A stretch of DNA of 64,000 bases from Candidatus Obscuribacterales bacterium (GTDB lineage: Bacteria > Cyanobacteriota > Vampirovibrionia > Obscuribacterales > Obscuribacteraceae). Shown one piece after another: positions 6,172 to 16,001 of this stretch; positions within the stretch are counted from its first letter, which is position 1; each line of letters opens with the position of its first letter. The position numbers were made by a program, and so were the translations under genes. Location: assembly GCA_019752635.1 (NCBI GenBank), contig JAIELX010000018.1, forward strand, positions 1 through 64,000, in the 5' to 3' direction. Below the pieces are notes generated by a model. It was not told the origin of the DNA, made no database searches, and saw nothing but the letters and a program-made list of their open reading frames with translations.

Positions 6172-9100
6172 TTGTCGGAAGTCAGACCAGACGTAATAAC
6201 AAATCCAGAGCCAGGCTCTCTAAGCCTGGCTTGTGAAGCCGCCGCACTAAAAATGGCAATGGAAGCCAGACCTGCGGTCGAATCGGTCAGCCCCCTCCGC
6301 CCGAATCCTACTACGCCCGAATCAATTGAAGTAACGCCGCTTCCGGCATTGTTTCCCTCTACGCCCTATCCCGCAACGAACATCGGAGAAGCCGCCCCCG
6401 TCACTCGCCCGACAGCAGCTCCCGATGCGGGCCCGGTCGAAGGTCAATTGCCAATGGCGCACCGCCCCCCCGTGACCAACGACCGGGAGGGCGAAGGCGG
6501 CATAGGCATCACGCCGACCGCACGTCCGGCCGGCGGCAGCGAAGCCGGAGTCCTCGCACAAGCAAACGCACACACGTCATCTACAAATCGCTCAGCAGCT
6601 CCCGAAGGCTCATCCGTCCTGAACGGAGCGGCCAACCCCCTGGACGGCAGCCGCCCTGAAGGCGGTACACCAGTGGATCGCGTCGCCTTGCCTGCGCAGG
6701 GAAAACCAAGCGGGAATGCGCCGGATGGTGAATTCCAGCTACCGGGAGCAAAACCGCCGGCTGACTTCCAGCTGCCTCCCTCACCCGGCAGACCTCTCTC
6801 CCGCGTCTCGGCACCGGGCGAAGAGTTCAGCCTGCCACCGGTGCCGAGGCCGCAGCAACGCGATGTTCCCGCGTCGGCGTCTCGCCCCGCAATGCCTTCC
6901 AACGAATTCCAACTAGCCGGAGCCACGCCTCATCACGTGCCACCGGTTTCCTCCGGCACAGGCGATGTCAAACAGTCGGGTGGCACCGCAGGTAGTTCTC
7001 CCCTGGAAGCAAACGTCATCCCGTCAGACCATCATCCAGTCTCCGCCCCGAACGCTGGTGACACGCCCCCGAAAGATCATAAGTGCTCCCCTCTGGACAA
7101 TCCTAATCCAACAGCAGTTACGAATATCGCGGGAGCCACGCCCGGTCAGTCGATTGGTGGACATCCCGGCGGACAGGCAGCCTCACGCGCAGGTGAGGCT
7201 GGGATTAGAATAATCCCTGCCGGCAACCCGTCCATACAGGGGGTCTCCGGAGAGGCTGAATTCAAACCGGGGATGGGCGCGCCATTCGGGTCCATCCCCA
7301 ACCGCCCCGCTGTCCCCACTCCGGTGGAACCGATCTATACCAGCGGATCAGGCCGACTTCACCAGTCCGACTCGCCATACACACCCCTTGGCCAGGGAGA
7401 ACGCAACGAAGCTCGTCTGGCGATTCCCGGGTTGGTCTCACTGCAACAAGGGACCGGGCCGCGGACCGGCGAAAACGGCGGACATCCTGTACAACCAGGC
7501 GTAACGGTGCCGAACGATCAGATCTGTATCGTGTCCAACATCTACAAGCCGCTGCCCGGTCCTGGCAGCGACTTAGCGCTGTCGGCAGCATCACCGAGAT
7601 ACAACATACCTTCCGCCGGAGATGTGCTCCACCACAGCATAAATTTTAGTGGAAGTCCGAAACCGGGAAAAGAGCCACTGGCCGAAGTTTGCCTTGTCTC
7701 CTCCACAACGGGGCAGCCACTCAATCTTGCGACAGTGCTACGAACAGAACAGGAGATCGCGCGCCGCATTCCGCAGCCGGAGCCCGCCCCTCAAAGCGCA
7801 CCGCGCATCGCGTTTTCGGATCACGCTCAGTCACTGACCACACTCATCAACAACATCAGTAAAAACACCGAAGCAATCCAGTTGCCTCCGGCTTCGAAAC
7901 CCTCGCAGGAACTACAATCGGACCTGCGAAGACTGCTCAGCAATGAAGTCTCTCCGCCAGTAGTCTCTCGCAATGATAGGCACCCCGACTGCGGTGATGT
8001 CTGCCCGGTGGTGCCGCCTGTACGCAAAGAAGAAATCAAACCGGCCGCTGAGCGGGCCGTTGAGTTTGTGGCCCGCTTGCACGACTTGCTCAACTCGAAA
8101 GAGCCGTTCTTAGCAAGGGACACGGTCAAACAAGATCCGGATTTGATTAGAGTACGACCGGCAGACCTGGCACAATGGATAGCGCCGCGCGAGACAGAAC
8201 GAGTGGGCGACCGTGTATCGGACCGCATTGCCTCCGACATCGCGTCGCGAGTGCAGCTTGAGACTTTGCCGTTTGCAAGCTCACCCCTGCGACCGGCGCT
8301 TGAACTGGCTCGTTCCAGCACGACAGTTGCCAAAGCAACGGCAATTGACTCTGCCGCAAGATCTAGTGAAGTGCTCGGCAGAACCGCAGTTGAAGCGCAA
8401 TCAATACGCGTTCCGGCTGACAAAACCATCGACTCTCGCCTATCGATTATTCCCGCCAACGATGCCGGACGAATCACCCAAGTAGTCGCCTCGAATTTCC
8501 CGGCGGATCGAATCGGTAATCTAGCGGTCGGAGGAATCACCGGCGATGGTAAGGCAAGTCCCGGAGTCACCACCGATGGCCGCGTTATCCCGAGTGCAAT
8601 AGCCGATGGACGTGTCGTCCTTGCGGACGGGCGAATTGTGGTTTCATCGGAAGTGAGGTCAGCTGACGGGCGGCAGGTTCAAACAGTGTTACCTGATGGA
8701 CGCGCTGTCATGAGCGACGGTCGCATTCTAATGCCTGACGGCAAAATAGTAGGACCGGATGGAAAGACCGCTCCCGGAAATCAACCCGGTTTGACACTCG
8801 ACCCGAAGGCAGTCGACGGACGCCCCTCAACAGTAGAGACCCAATCCGCAGACAGAGGCAGCAAGAACATCGTAATGGATCCGGTACTCGGACCAGTTCG
8901 CATTGTCGTAACTGCTTCTGGCGAAACGATCATGGTCCCGGTTGACCAAAAACTGGCGCCGGGATCGGAGAAAACAGGCGACAGAAAGGATGTTATCGAC
9001 AAGAAATCCGACAAAGAGAAGGAAGAAGAGGACAAAGAGAAAGAACTCGCAGCCCTCATCGCGAAGAAAAAAGAACGCAAGCCTGAGCAGAAAGACGATG

Positions 9101-10185
9101 TAAAGACAGACGATAAAACCACCAAGCAACAGCCTTTGCAGCAAAGGCGCAAGTATCTGGTTCGCACCGGCGATACGGTGGAATCGGTGGCATCCTCCCA
9201 ACTAGGCGATCAACGTTACTCCGTTTTGATTTGCATCATTAACCGCGCCGTCATTCGATTCGACTGGGAAGGCGCAAAGAGCACCGCAAAGTTGCGAGTT
9301 GGTCAAATCATTTGGCTGCCCTCACCGGCAGAGATGCAAGTGCATCGCGCTATGTTTTTCAAAAATGCAGAACCTGCCGGTGCAGGCAATCTCGGAGCAA
9401 ACTCCGAAGAACAACAAGCACCTGGCGACGAAACTGTCGAGTTGGAAGAAGTGAACTTGCCGGAACTGCAACTCACCGATAGCGATACCATTACAAAAGT
9501 TCAATCGGCACTTGATACAGTGAATCTGGCTCCGGCGACTAATAGCCCCCTTCCACCCGTGCCCCCGCCCCTGCAGGGCATCTCGTGCGTTCCGGCCAAG
9601 ATTGGAGGACGTCCAAGTTTGAGGGTTTCATCGCCGGACTTCAACAAGACCGATAGTGAAAACGACCTGGCGTTGGCCGAGCGCAACTGGAACCTGTTGT
9701 CGAACAAAATTGCAGACGCCGTAGCAGTAGTGCGGGACACACGCACCACCAACGTCGCCGAGACTATTCAGCAACAAATGCTCATAGAGAGGATGGCGAC
9801 AGTCATTGCCGACTGCACCGCGAAGCCGGGAAACGCGGCGTCGTTCTTACCCGGCGCGCTTCGCAACACCAACGACAATCAAAATGCGCCCGGAACCATT
9901 CTGATGAGCGTTCAACGAGCAAACTGTATTTGTAGAGTAGTCACAGTCGAAAATCCGGAAGCAAAATCATTCAGCACACGTTTGCAAATCAGCAACAATG
10001 CAACAGACTGGTCCACAGTCGCATCGTACGAATGCAGCGAAAAGCACGCTGTTCGTTACCTGAACAAAGGCAATGGCACTGTCGATACATTCACATTACG
10101 ACTTCCGCCCACTGTCATTCGCAACATGGCCAGCCAGGACCTCATTCGCAATTGGGAGTCTTATGTCTCTAGCTACGGTCGCTAA
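6172..10185 (+). CDS. Large Pro/Gly-rich protein with DGR repeats and a LysM domain, 1337 aa
   Basis: Function unknown. The start is TTG 6172 behind GAGAGAGGGA; no signal peptide is visible. Residues 1-500 are low complexity and rich in Pro, Gly, Ala and Ser, with recurrent phrases such as EFQLPGA and FSLPP. Residues about 790-890 carry a run of short DGR/DGK units (for example ADGRVVLADGRIV). Residues about 920-990 are a charged Lys/Glu segment. A LysM domain follows at about 993-1045 (YLVRTGDTVESVASSQLGD ... LRVGQIIWLP), which in other proteins binds peptidoglycan or chitin. The C-terminal 200 residues are more ordered. A cell-envelope structural role is inferred from LysM alone. Confidence 0.85.
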   Translation: MSEVRPDVITNPEPGSLSLACEAAALKMAMEARPAVESVSPLRPNPTTPESIEVTPLPALFPSTPYPATNIGEAAPVTRPTAAPDAGPVEGQLPMAHRPPVTNDREGEGGIGITPTARPAGGSEAGVLAQANAHTSSTNRSAAPEGSSVLNGAANPLDGSRPEGGTPVDRVALPAQGKPSGNAPDGEFQLPGAKPPADFQLPPSPGRPLSRVSAPGEEFSLPPVPRPQQRDVPASASRPAMPSNEFQLAGATPHHVPPVSSGTGDVKQSGGTAGSSPLEANVIPSDHHPVSAPNAGDTPPKDHKCSPLDNPNPTAVTNIAGATPGQSIGGHPGGQAASRAGEAGIRIIPAGNPSIQGVSGEAEFKPGMGAPFGSIPNRPAVPTPVEPIYTSGSGRLHQSDSPYTPLGQGERNEARLAIPGLVSLQQGTGPRTGENGGHPVQPGVTVPNDQICIVSNIYKPLPGPGSDLALSAASPRYNIPSAGDVLHHSINFSGSPKPGKEPLAEVCLVSSTTGQPLNLATVLRTEQEIARRIPQPEPAPQSAPRIAFSDHAQSLTTLINNISKNTEAIQLPPASKPSQELQSDLRRLLSNEVSPPVVSRNDRHPDCGDVCPVVPPVRKEEIKPAAERAVEFVARLHDLLNSKEPFLARDTVKQDPDLIRVRPADLAQWIAPRETERVGDRVSDRIASDIASRVQLETLPFASSPLRPALELARSSTTVAKATAIDSAARSSEVLGRTAVEAQSIRVPADKTIDSRLSIIPANDAGRITQVVASNFPADRIGNLAVGGITGDGKASPGVTTDGRVIPSAIADGRVVLADGRIVVSSEVRSADGRQVQTVLPDGRAVMSDGRILMPDGKIVGPDGKTAPGNQPGLTLDPKAVDGRPSTVETQSADRGSKNIVMDPVLGPVRIVVTASGETIMVPVDQKLAPGSEKTGDRKDVIDKKSDKEKEEEDKEKELAALIAKKKERKPEQKDDVKTDDKTTKQQPLQQRRKYLVRTGDTVESVASSQLGDQRYSVLICIINRAVIRFDWEGAKSTAKLRVGQIIWLPSPAEMQVHRAMFFKNAEPAGAGNLGANSEEQQAPGDETVELEEVNLPELQLTDSDTITKVQSALDTVNLAPATNSPLPPVPPPLQGISCVPAKIGGRPSLRVSSPDFNKTDSENDLALAERNWNLLSNKIADAVAVVRDTRTTNVAETIQQQMLIERMATVIADCTAKPGNAASFLPGALRNTNDNQNAPGTILMSVQRANCICRVVTVENPEAKSFSTRLQISNNATDWSTVASYECSEKHAVRYLNKGNGTVDTFTLRLPPTVIRNMASQDLIRNWESYVSSYGR

Positions 10186-11170
10186 CCCTAAGCAAACTCT
10201 CTAGCTTCGCATACACCATCGCAACCGAGACCTCCGCAAGGCATGAGCCGGACCGGTCCGCCCCGGCAATCGTGCATTGCTTGCTCAACAGACACCGACA
10301 GCGTGACGAAACATCCAGCACGTATTTTTCCATGCCATAAGGTCCGCTTCTGGCCGCATACGTCGGACCGTAGATTCCAACGACCGGAGTACCCGTGGCA
10401 ACAGAAATATGCGCGGGACCGGTGTCACCAGATACGGTGGCTACCGCTAGAGACAGCAATGCAGCAGTTTCAGGTAACGAAAATTTCCCGGCCAAGTTCT
10501 TGCATCCGTCGCCGGCGGCCACTTGGATGCGATCGCACAGAGCCCGATCCTCCGGACCACCTATTAGCAATACTTCCAGGCCATCCGCCAGCAAGCGCAG
10601 CGACAATGCGATCCAGTTTTCTTCGCCCCAGGCTCGGTGCGGACGAAGCGTACCGACACCGGGCACTAGTGCCACTACCGATGCGGCCGCATCACCTGTG
10701 ATACCAACAGCTTCCTTGACCGTTTCCAGTAACTCATCGCCAGCACTCAAAGAGGGAAACAAGAGAGAAGGGGTCGAGATCCCCAGCGGCGACAATGTAT
10801 CGAGATAATTGTCTACCGCATGTAGCATTCGCCTGGATTTTTCGCCCTGTTTGCGATAGTGCAATACTCTTGGCGCCAGAAATGCAGTCCTTACAATACT
10901 TTTCACCGACCCGGACAGGTCGACTATCAAATCCGGTTTCAGCGAGGATATCAATTGGCGTACTTCGAATATCGATTGAGATTTGGAGTAGGGATGAAAA
11001 AAATCTATTGCTGAACACAATCTCAGAAGAGGGAACAAACTCTCATGTGTAAGGTACCTGACAGTGGCTTGCGGGCAAGCAGCTTTGAGCTTGAGGCTGA
11101 CAGGCGTGGCCAGTACGGTGTCTCCGATGGCGGCAGCATGAAAGATCAGAATTGACCGGATATTTTCCAC
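10169..11170 (-). CDS. Glycosyltransferase family 9 (heptosyltransferase-like)
   Basis: GT9 enzymes add sugars, classically ADP-heptose, to the lipopolysaccharide core or related envelope glycans at the inner face of the membrane. The 333-residue protein has the N-terminal IGDTVLATPV strand-loop, a central LVPGVGTLRPHRAWGEENW (sugar-nucleotide region) and the C-terminal SGDTGPAHISVATGTPVVGIYGPT, the most diagnostic GT9 block. The start is GTG 11170 with only a weak ribosome site. Its 3' end overlaps the last 17 bases of the convergent LysM gene. Donor and acceptor cannot be assigned; no other LPS genes are adjacent. Confidence 0.9.
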   Translation of the reverse strand: MENIRSILIFHAAAIGDTVLATPVSLKLKAACPQATVRYLTHESLFPLLRLCSAIDFFHPYSKSQSIFEVRQLISSLKPDLIVDLSGSVKSIVRTAFLAPRVLHYRKQGEKSRRMLHAVDNYLDTLSPLGISTPSLLFPSLSAGDELLETVKEAVGITGDAAASVVALVPGVGTLRPHRAWGEENWIALSLRLLADGLEVLLIGGPEDRALCDRIQVAAGDGCKNLAGKFSLPETAALLSLAVATVSGDTGPAHISVATGTPVVGIYGPTYAARSGPYGMEKYVLDVSSRCRCLLSKQCTIAGADRSGSCLAEVSVAMVYAKLESLLRVSDRS

Positions 11171-11395
11171 TTTCTAATTTGAAGTCCTAATAATGATAAA
11201 TCCCACGTCCGGGCCGATCTTGTATAGCCTTCGAGCACAAGCTTGGAGAGCCATGTGCGATATGTCTCATATACAAAAGCTGTCGCTGATTTATTTGCCA
11301 TTAGCGCTCAGGCATATGATAATTGTCCCGTTGGTTCCGGCTCCAATCAATTCCGGCTACCTGGCTGTTAACAGAAGCGAATTCTATAACTAAAC

Positions 11396-11716
11396 ATGGC
11401 AGATGAAACATACTTCGTATTAGGCTGGCCACAATCGTCAGGAAAAGTAGCCGTCCTGTGCAGGTCCAAGGGAACCAATCCCGGTCCTGCTTATTGCTGG
11501 ACAAAGCGTGAAGCAATTCACTTACGCACCCGATTAGCCAACGACAGACGCGGCGAAGAGAATCCCAATGCTCGTCGCATCATCAGACAATTACTGGTCT
11601 ACAAGTACTTACCACGCAAGCCTCTACCTTGGCGCCAGGGCGACTTGTGGGTTTACACCGACACGCAACTGCTAGAAGCGGTAGAAGCTCAAGGCGTTGC
11701 TAACTTTTTACAATAG
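11396..11716 (+). CDS. Hypothetical protein, 106 aa
   Basis: No family is recognised. The protein is soluble and basic, begins MADETYFVLGWPQSSGKVAV, and ends with TQLLEAVEAQGVANFLQ. It has a positively charged middle (RRIIRQLLVYKYLPRKPLPW). There is no signal peptide or membrane segment. The ATG at 11396 is the first in frame. It is 82 bases upstream of the phosphate permease and in the same direction, so co-transcription is possible. The codon pattern and even amino-acid composition suggest a real gene. Confidence 0.6.
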   Translation: MADETYFVLGWPQSSGKVAVLCRSKGTNPGPAYCWTKREAIHLRTRLANDRRGEENPNARRIIRQLLVYKYLPRKPLPWRQGDLWVYTDTQLLEAVEAQGVANFLQ

Positions 11717-11798
11717 CAGTCCGTTAGGGACTTCTTAACCCCTGGCGAGATATAGTCAGGCCTAAAGAAAGAAGTTTCCCGGAGTTCCAAATCTGCAA

Positions 11799-12818
11799 AT
11801 GAACGCAGACACAATAGTGGCATTTATTGCCATAGCACTCGCGCTCGCATTTGATTTTGTCAACGGATTCCACGACACCGCAAACGCTGTTGCAACAGTA
11901 ATCTACACAAAGGCTCTCAAGCCCGGTGTTGCCATTGTGATGAGCGGCATTCTTAATTTCCTTGGCTGCGTGATGGTCGGCACAGCCGTTGCAATGGTCA
12001 TCACGAAAATAATTCCGGAATCGGAAGTCACCTTGCCAATTGTGGTAAGCGTGCTCCTGGCAGCGGTTTTCTGGAATTTGATCACCTGGTGGTTTGGGCT
12101 GCCGGTAAGTTCTTCACATTGTCTTATCGGCGCATTAACAGGCGCCGGGGTATGCGCAGCAGGCACAAAAGGCATCAGCTGGCACGAACTTGAAAAAGTC
12201 GGACTTGGACTTTTGATATCGCCTTTGATCGGCTTCGCCGCAGGAGCGCTGCTAACATGGCTTGCTTTGCTGATTTCCGGCGAAAAGGAAAATCCCGGAA
12301 GCAATACATTGCCCAATGCAAAACTAATGCGCTGGCTGCACGTTTTGTCCAGCGCGTCCGTAAGCTTCTCGCATGGAAGCAACGACGGTCAAAAGACAAT
12401 GGGAATCATCACGCTGATTCTGGTTACCCATTTCGGTCAAAAATCACATGAAGTTCCTCTATGGGTAATGATTGCAGCGGCAACTGCTATCGCACTGGGA
12501 ACCGTAATTGGTGGCTGGCGCGTAATCAGAACCGTCGGTACAAAGATCAGCCGCGAAAAGCTAAGTCACTCTCAAGGCTTCGGAGCCTCGATGGCGACGG
12601 CGCTGATAATTCTGACAGCATCGCATTTCGGAGCACCGATCAGCACGACTCACACATTGAGCTCGGCCGTCGCTGGTGGTACCATTCCGGTGTATGGCGC
12701 CGGAAAGCTCAACGCCAAAACAATGAAACTAATAGTCCTTGCATGGGTGCTCACTTTGCCCGTTGCTGCAGGTCTAGCGGCTCTCAGTTATACCGTTCTC
12801 AAGCTGGTATGGCACTAG
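11799..12818 (+). CDS. pit: PiT family inorganic phosphate permease
   Basis: PiT permeases import metal-phosphate using the proton or sodium gradient. The 339-residue protein is almost entirely transmembrane helices and shows both halves of the internal duplication. The first half has FDFVNGFHDTANAVATVI and VSSSHCLIGALTGAG; the second has FSHGSNDGQKTMGII and ISTTHTLSSAVAGG. Length is on the short side but complete. The stop is followed after 17 bases by a UspA-family gene, suggesting an operon. Low-affinity phosphate uptake of this kind fits a polyphosphate-accumulating lifestyle as described for Obscuribacter, which is an inference here. Confidence 0.93.
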   Translation: MNADTIVAFIAIALALAFDFVNGFHDTANAVATVIYTKALKPGVAIVMSGILNFLGCVMVGTAVAMVITKIIPESEVTLPIVVSVLLAAVFWNLITWWFGLPVSSSHCLIGALTGAGVCAAGTKGISWHELEKVGLGLLISPLIGFAAGALLTWLALLISGEKENPGSNTLPNAKLMRWLHVLSSASVSFSHGSNDGQKTMGIITLILVTHFGQKSHEVPLWVMIAAATAIALGTVIGGWRVIRTVGTKISREKLSHSQGFGASMATALIILTASHFGAPISTTHTLSSAVAGGTIPVYGAGKLNAKTMKLIVLAWVLTLPVAAGLAALSYTVLKLVWH

Positions 12819-12835
12819 CTGATTGGAGAGACAAC

Positions 12836-13348
12836 GTGGATAGCGAACTGAAATTTATGGTGGCATTCGCCAGCCCGAAACGTTCAAGCACAGTGGTGAA
12901 CGTCGCCGCTAGAAACGCGCTGGCTCACAACGCTGAGCTTGTACTTTGTCGCATTATTCCCGATGCGGAAAAAGTAGGAATCGTGGCGCAACTGATTGCT
13001 ACCGATAAGCCACAAGAAACAGCAAATCAACATATCGAGATGGTCGTTAATGCGTTGAAGGCTAAAGGGGTCAAGGCCAGTGGATTTACGCGCTTGGGCG
13101 AAGTCGGTCCCGGACTGGTGAAAGTAGCACAGGAAATCAAAGCGACCATGGTCTACATCGGAACCGTTAGTTTCGAACATCGCCCTCGGTTCTATATGGC
13201 AAAAGATCCGATAGTGCACTATCTGGTGGAGAACTGCCCGATAAGCTTGTGCCTGGTACGTCCCGACGATGCGCTCGATAGCCCGCCCCTATATGTATAT
13301 CAGGCAAACACCGATGCCGATGTAGACTCCGAAAGCGAACAGGCATAG
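12836..13348 (+). CDS. Universal stress protein (UspA) family
   Basis: The start is set at GTG 12836 because GGAGAG (12825-12830) lies 5 bases upstream; an in-frame ATG at 12809 would overlap the permease gene. The 170-residue protein has the Usp pattern: FMVAFASPKRSSTVVNVAARNAL, then AQEIKATMVYIGTVSFE and NCPISLCLVRP. The ATP-binding G-x2-G-x9-G(S/T) loop is not clearly intact, so an ATP-independent Usp is likely. The pairing with PiT suggests a stress or phosphate-linked role, by context only. Confidence 0.8.
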   Translation: MDSELKFMVAFASPKRSSTVVNVAARNALAHNAELVLCRIIPDAEKVGIVAQLIATDKPQETANQHIEMVVNALKAKGVKASGFTRLGEVGPGLVKVAQEIKATMVYIGTVSFEHRPRFYMAKDPIVHYLVENCPISLCLVRPDDALDSPPLYVYQANTDADVDSESEQA

Positions 13349-13595
13349 ATCATCCGTGACATTTATACCTCCCGGTATGGGGTAAACCCGATAATCCCCC
13401 GGGAAAGCCACATTCGAGCATTTTCCAATGTACCTGTTGGAAAAACTTTGACTAGAATGGAAATACATCGGACAAGCGCCAGGTGATTCATCGCTGCATT
13501 GCTCCATCTTCGACAGCGATTCCGATGTCTTCGATAGCACTGCGAACAGTGCCGAAGTAATTATTGGAGCGGCGGGGATTAGGAGATAGTTACGC
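13349..13595. other. Intergenic spacer
   Basis: About 250 bases with no supported gene. It presumably holds the promoter of the small membrane protein that follows. Confidence 0.4.
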
Positions 13596-13919
13596 ATGAG
13601 CGCAGAAATACTTTGTCACGCCGGTAATTCCGCCGCCCTGCAAAAGGGTTTCAGCGGCATTGCCCTGGCTCTCCTCTCGTTCGTACCTTGTTTTGCACTC
13701 GGTTTCATTTATGCGACCCACACTATCGATGCTTATGCTCTAAGTAGCGAGATTCAATGCTTCTCTGCAGTTTCGCAGACTGCGGCTCTGAGTTTTGGTT
13801 TGTGGTCGGTTTATCTGATGTACGACTTGCATCGCACCCACCGTTCGCTCAGACGCCTCTTAAGCTGGGGCGGGGCGGTCGGCGGCATATTAGGTATTTT
13901 GTCCTTCGCTTCTATATAA
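13596..13919 (+). CDS. Small integral membrane protein, 107 aa
   Basis: No family is recognised. Three hydrophobic segments are visible (about residues 18-42, 58-77 and 88-107), separated by a short basic loop (HRTHRSLRRLLSW) that would face the cytoplasm. The ATG is preceded by AGGAGA about 10 bases upstream. It is convergent with the helicase gene, with 22 bases between stop codons. Confidence 0.65.
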   Translation: MSAEILCHAGNSAALQKGFSGIALALLSFVPCFALGFIYATHTIDAYALSSEIQCFSAVSQTAALSFGLWSVYLMYDLHRTHRSLRRLLSWGGAVGGILGILSFASI

Positions 13920-13941
13920 ACGCTCACTCATAGGCTCTTCG

Positions 13942-15858
13942 TCAGTCGTAAATCAAGTCGTCGATCGAGTTTGAATCGCCGAGCGACTTAACCGTCTTCA
14001 TTGGCGGCAAGCATGCAATTATTGATCTTCCATAGACCTTCTGCGTCATGCGTGGATCGAGAATGGCTACGATGCCGCGATCGGAGCGGGTGCGAATGAG
14101 CCGTCCAGTGCCCTGTTTCAGCCGCATGATCGCCCTGGGAAGCGCAAGGCTGCCGAACCATCCGGCATCTTCTTCCTGTTTCATCATTTCGCAGCGCGCT
14201 TCGTAAACAGGATCGTCCGGCGCTTGAAACGGAATTCGATCAATGATCACACAGCTAAGTTGCTCGCCATCGATCGAAACTCCTTCCCAAAAAGAATTAG
14301 TAGCGAACAACACCGCCTGTGGCGTTTCCCTAAACCATTCTATTAACCGCTTTCGCGGCATGTCACCTTGCTTCTGGCAGGGAAAGGGAAGACGCTCAAC
14401 CAGAGACTGAAATGCGGCATTCATGCCACTGTAACTGGTGAACAGCACAAACGCTCTGCCCTGACTCACATAAAGAATTTCCTCAATGTGTTCGACTATG
14501 GCCGGACCGAAATCACGACTGTTGGGGTCCGGTATGCGCGACGGCAAGTACAACACGGCCTGGCGCCGGTAATCGAACGGGCTTGATACGCGCTCCTGAA
14601 TTGTCCTGTAAGGCGCACCAATCTCTTTCTTGAAAAACGCAAACGGATCATCACCGTTAGTCGCCAATGTTGCCGACATCCAAATAGAAGTCTCGAGTTC
14701 TTCTTTGTTGAAGATGTGATCGGAGAGCATTTGACTAACGTTCAACGGGGCCGCAGTGATTTCAACTCGACTCTCGGCGCGAGTTCCTTCAGATTTCTCC
14801 GCCCAGAAGACCCAGTCGGACGGTTGATCCACCAGCAAATCAAGACATTTAATATAGCTACTGCAGGTAGTAGCCAGGGCCTTAGCCTTGAGCTTCATTT
14901 TTTCGCGCTTATTGTCGATGTCCAGTATTTGCTCAAATTCCTGTGATGTGAGCCAATCGCGAAGCTCGACCAACGCTTGGATAACGTCATCCGTTCCATC
15001 GGGAGCCTTCCGCAGGCGAGCTTTGCCATACGTCATCCACATCGCCAGGCGATGAAAAAACTCGGCGGCGGTTTCTTCCATACCATGAACCAGATAGCCC
15101 GGCGTACCAAGATGCTTGGTGCAGCGGCCAGCCATGTACTTCACGCCGCGCAATGTAATGGCAAGACTGAATGAACTGGTTGCCACATCCGGTAGTTGAT
15201 GCGCCTCATCAACAATCAGAATATTGTATTTCGGCAGGATATTGCCGCCGGTTGCAGCATCAATCAACAGCAACGAATGGTTGACCACGATTATGTCGGC
15301 ATCTTCCGCCCGCTTCCGCGCCTTAAAGTAAAAGCACTTCTGGTAGCTCGGACATTTGCTGCGCATGCAATCATCGGAGTCGGAGTTAATTTCACTCCAC
15401 TGCTCCGTCAAAGGCATAAAGTCCAACTCCGAGCGGTCGCCATCTTCGCTGTCGCCGATCCACGTGAGAATGCGGCTGTCGATTTCCGACTGCACTTTGA
15501 AGTCTTCCAGGCGCCTCAAGCTGACATAGTTATTACGCCCCTTCGCCAAGGCCGCTTCAATCTGAAACGGAAGGACGCGCTGTAGTGTCGGGATATCCTT
15601 GTGTATATACTGTTCTTGCAGAGCAATGGTAGCTGTGCTCACAACCACTGTTTTTCCTGAAAGAGCTGCAGGAATAAGTGCCGCCAGACTCTTGCCCGTA
15701 CCGGTTCCTGCTTCGAAGATGCCGGGAACGCTCGATTCAATAGAACGCTCAATCGCTTTGGCAAACTCAAGCTGCTGAGGACGATACTCATATCCCGGCA
15801 GAAGGTCCTCCAGCCGAGCGAAAATGGTTTCTACGGTCTCGCCCGAATGCTTGATCAA
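13942..15858 (-). CDS. dinG: DinG/XPD-like ATP-dependent DNA helicase
   Basis: A superfamily 2 5'-3' helicase that unwinds DNA and R-loops during repair. Visible motifs are Q-like YRPQQLEFA, Walker A EAGTGTGKSLAAL, DEAH box (IVDEAHQLPD) and C-terminal QGTGRLIRTRSDRG. The start is placed at TTG 15858 because AGGA lies 5 bases upstream; the frame extends to 15951, but that extra part is basic and unlike the family. Family members bind a 4Fe-4S cluster through four cysteines. Here three are grouped in DDCMRSKCPSYQKC, while the first, expected in the KGRxNYLC motif, is serine (KGRNNYVS). Cluster binding is therefore uncertain. Confidence 0.88.
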   Translation of the reverse strand: MIKHSGETVETIFARLEDLLPGYEYRPQQLEFAKAIERSIESSVPGIFEAGTGTGKSLAALIPAALSGKTVVVSTATIALQEQYIHKDIPTLQRVLPFQIEAALAKGRNNYVSLRRLEDFKVQSEIDSRILTWIGDSEDGDRSELDFMPLTEQWSEINSDSDDCMRSKCPSYQKCFYFKARKRAEDADIIVVNHSLLLIDAATGGNILPKYNILIVDEAHQLPDVATSSFSLAITLRGVKYMAGRCTKHLGTPGYLVHGMEETAAEFFHRLAMWMTYGKARLRKAPDGTDDVIQALVELRDWLTSQEFEQILDIDNKREKMKLKAKALATTCSSYIKCLDLLVDQPSDWVFWAEKSEGTRAESRVEITAAPLNVSQMLSDHIFNKEELETSIWMSATLATNGDDPFAFFKKEIGAPYRTIQERVSSPFDYRRQAVLYLPSRIPDPNSRDFGPAIVEHIEEILYVSQGRAFVLFTSYSGMNAAFQSLVERLPFPCQKQGDMPRKRLIEWFRETPQAVLFATNSFWEGVSIDGEQLSCVIIDRIPFQAPDDPVYEARCEMMKQEEDAGWFGSLALPRAIMRLKQGTGRLIRTRSDRGIVAILDPRMTQKVYGRSIIACLPPMKTVKSLGDSNSIDDLIYD

Positions 15859-16001
15859 GACGATCCTCGGTTGAACCTTTATACAACCGTCTATTCTACG
15901 GCTTTCTATCAGATCTTTATCAGTCTTGCAGCGACGATGCAGGCTTGACATCGCAAATTCGACCGGAGTAGACAGTCCTGCTCCGGTCGATTCTTTATCG
16001 A

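Noticed and set aside
7827..8573. Minus-strand frame of 248 codons inside the 1337-aa gene
   Set aside because: Shadow frame: Ser/Arg-rich, with no ribosome site or motif.
12461..12835. Upstream part of the frame that contains the UspA gene
   Set aside because: It overlaps the phosphate permease gene in another frame. The GTG at 12836 with GGAGAG upstream is the better start.
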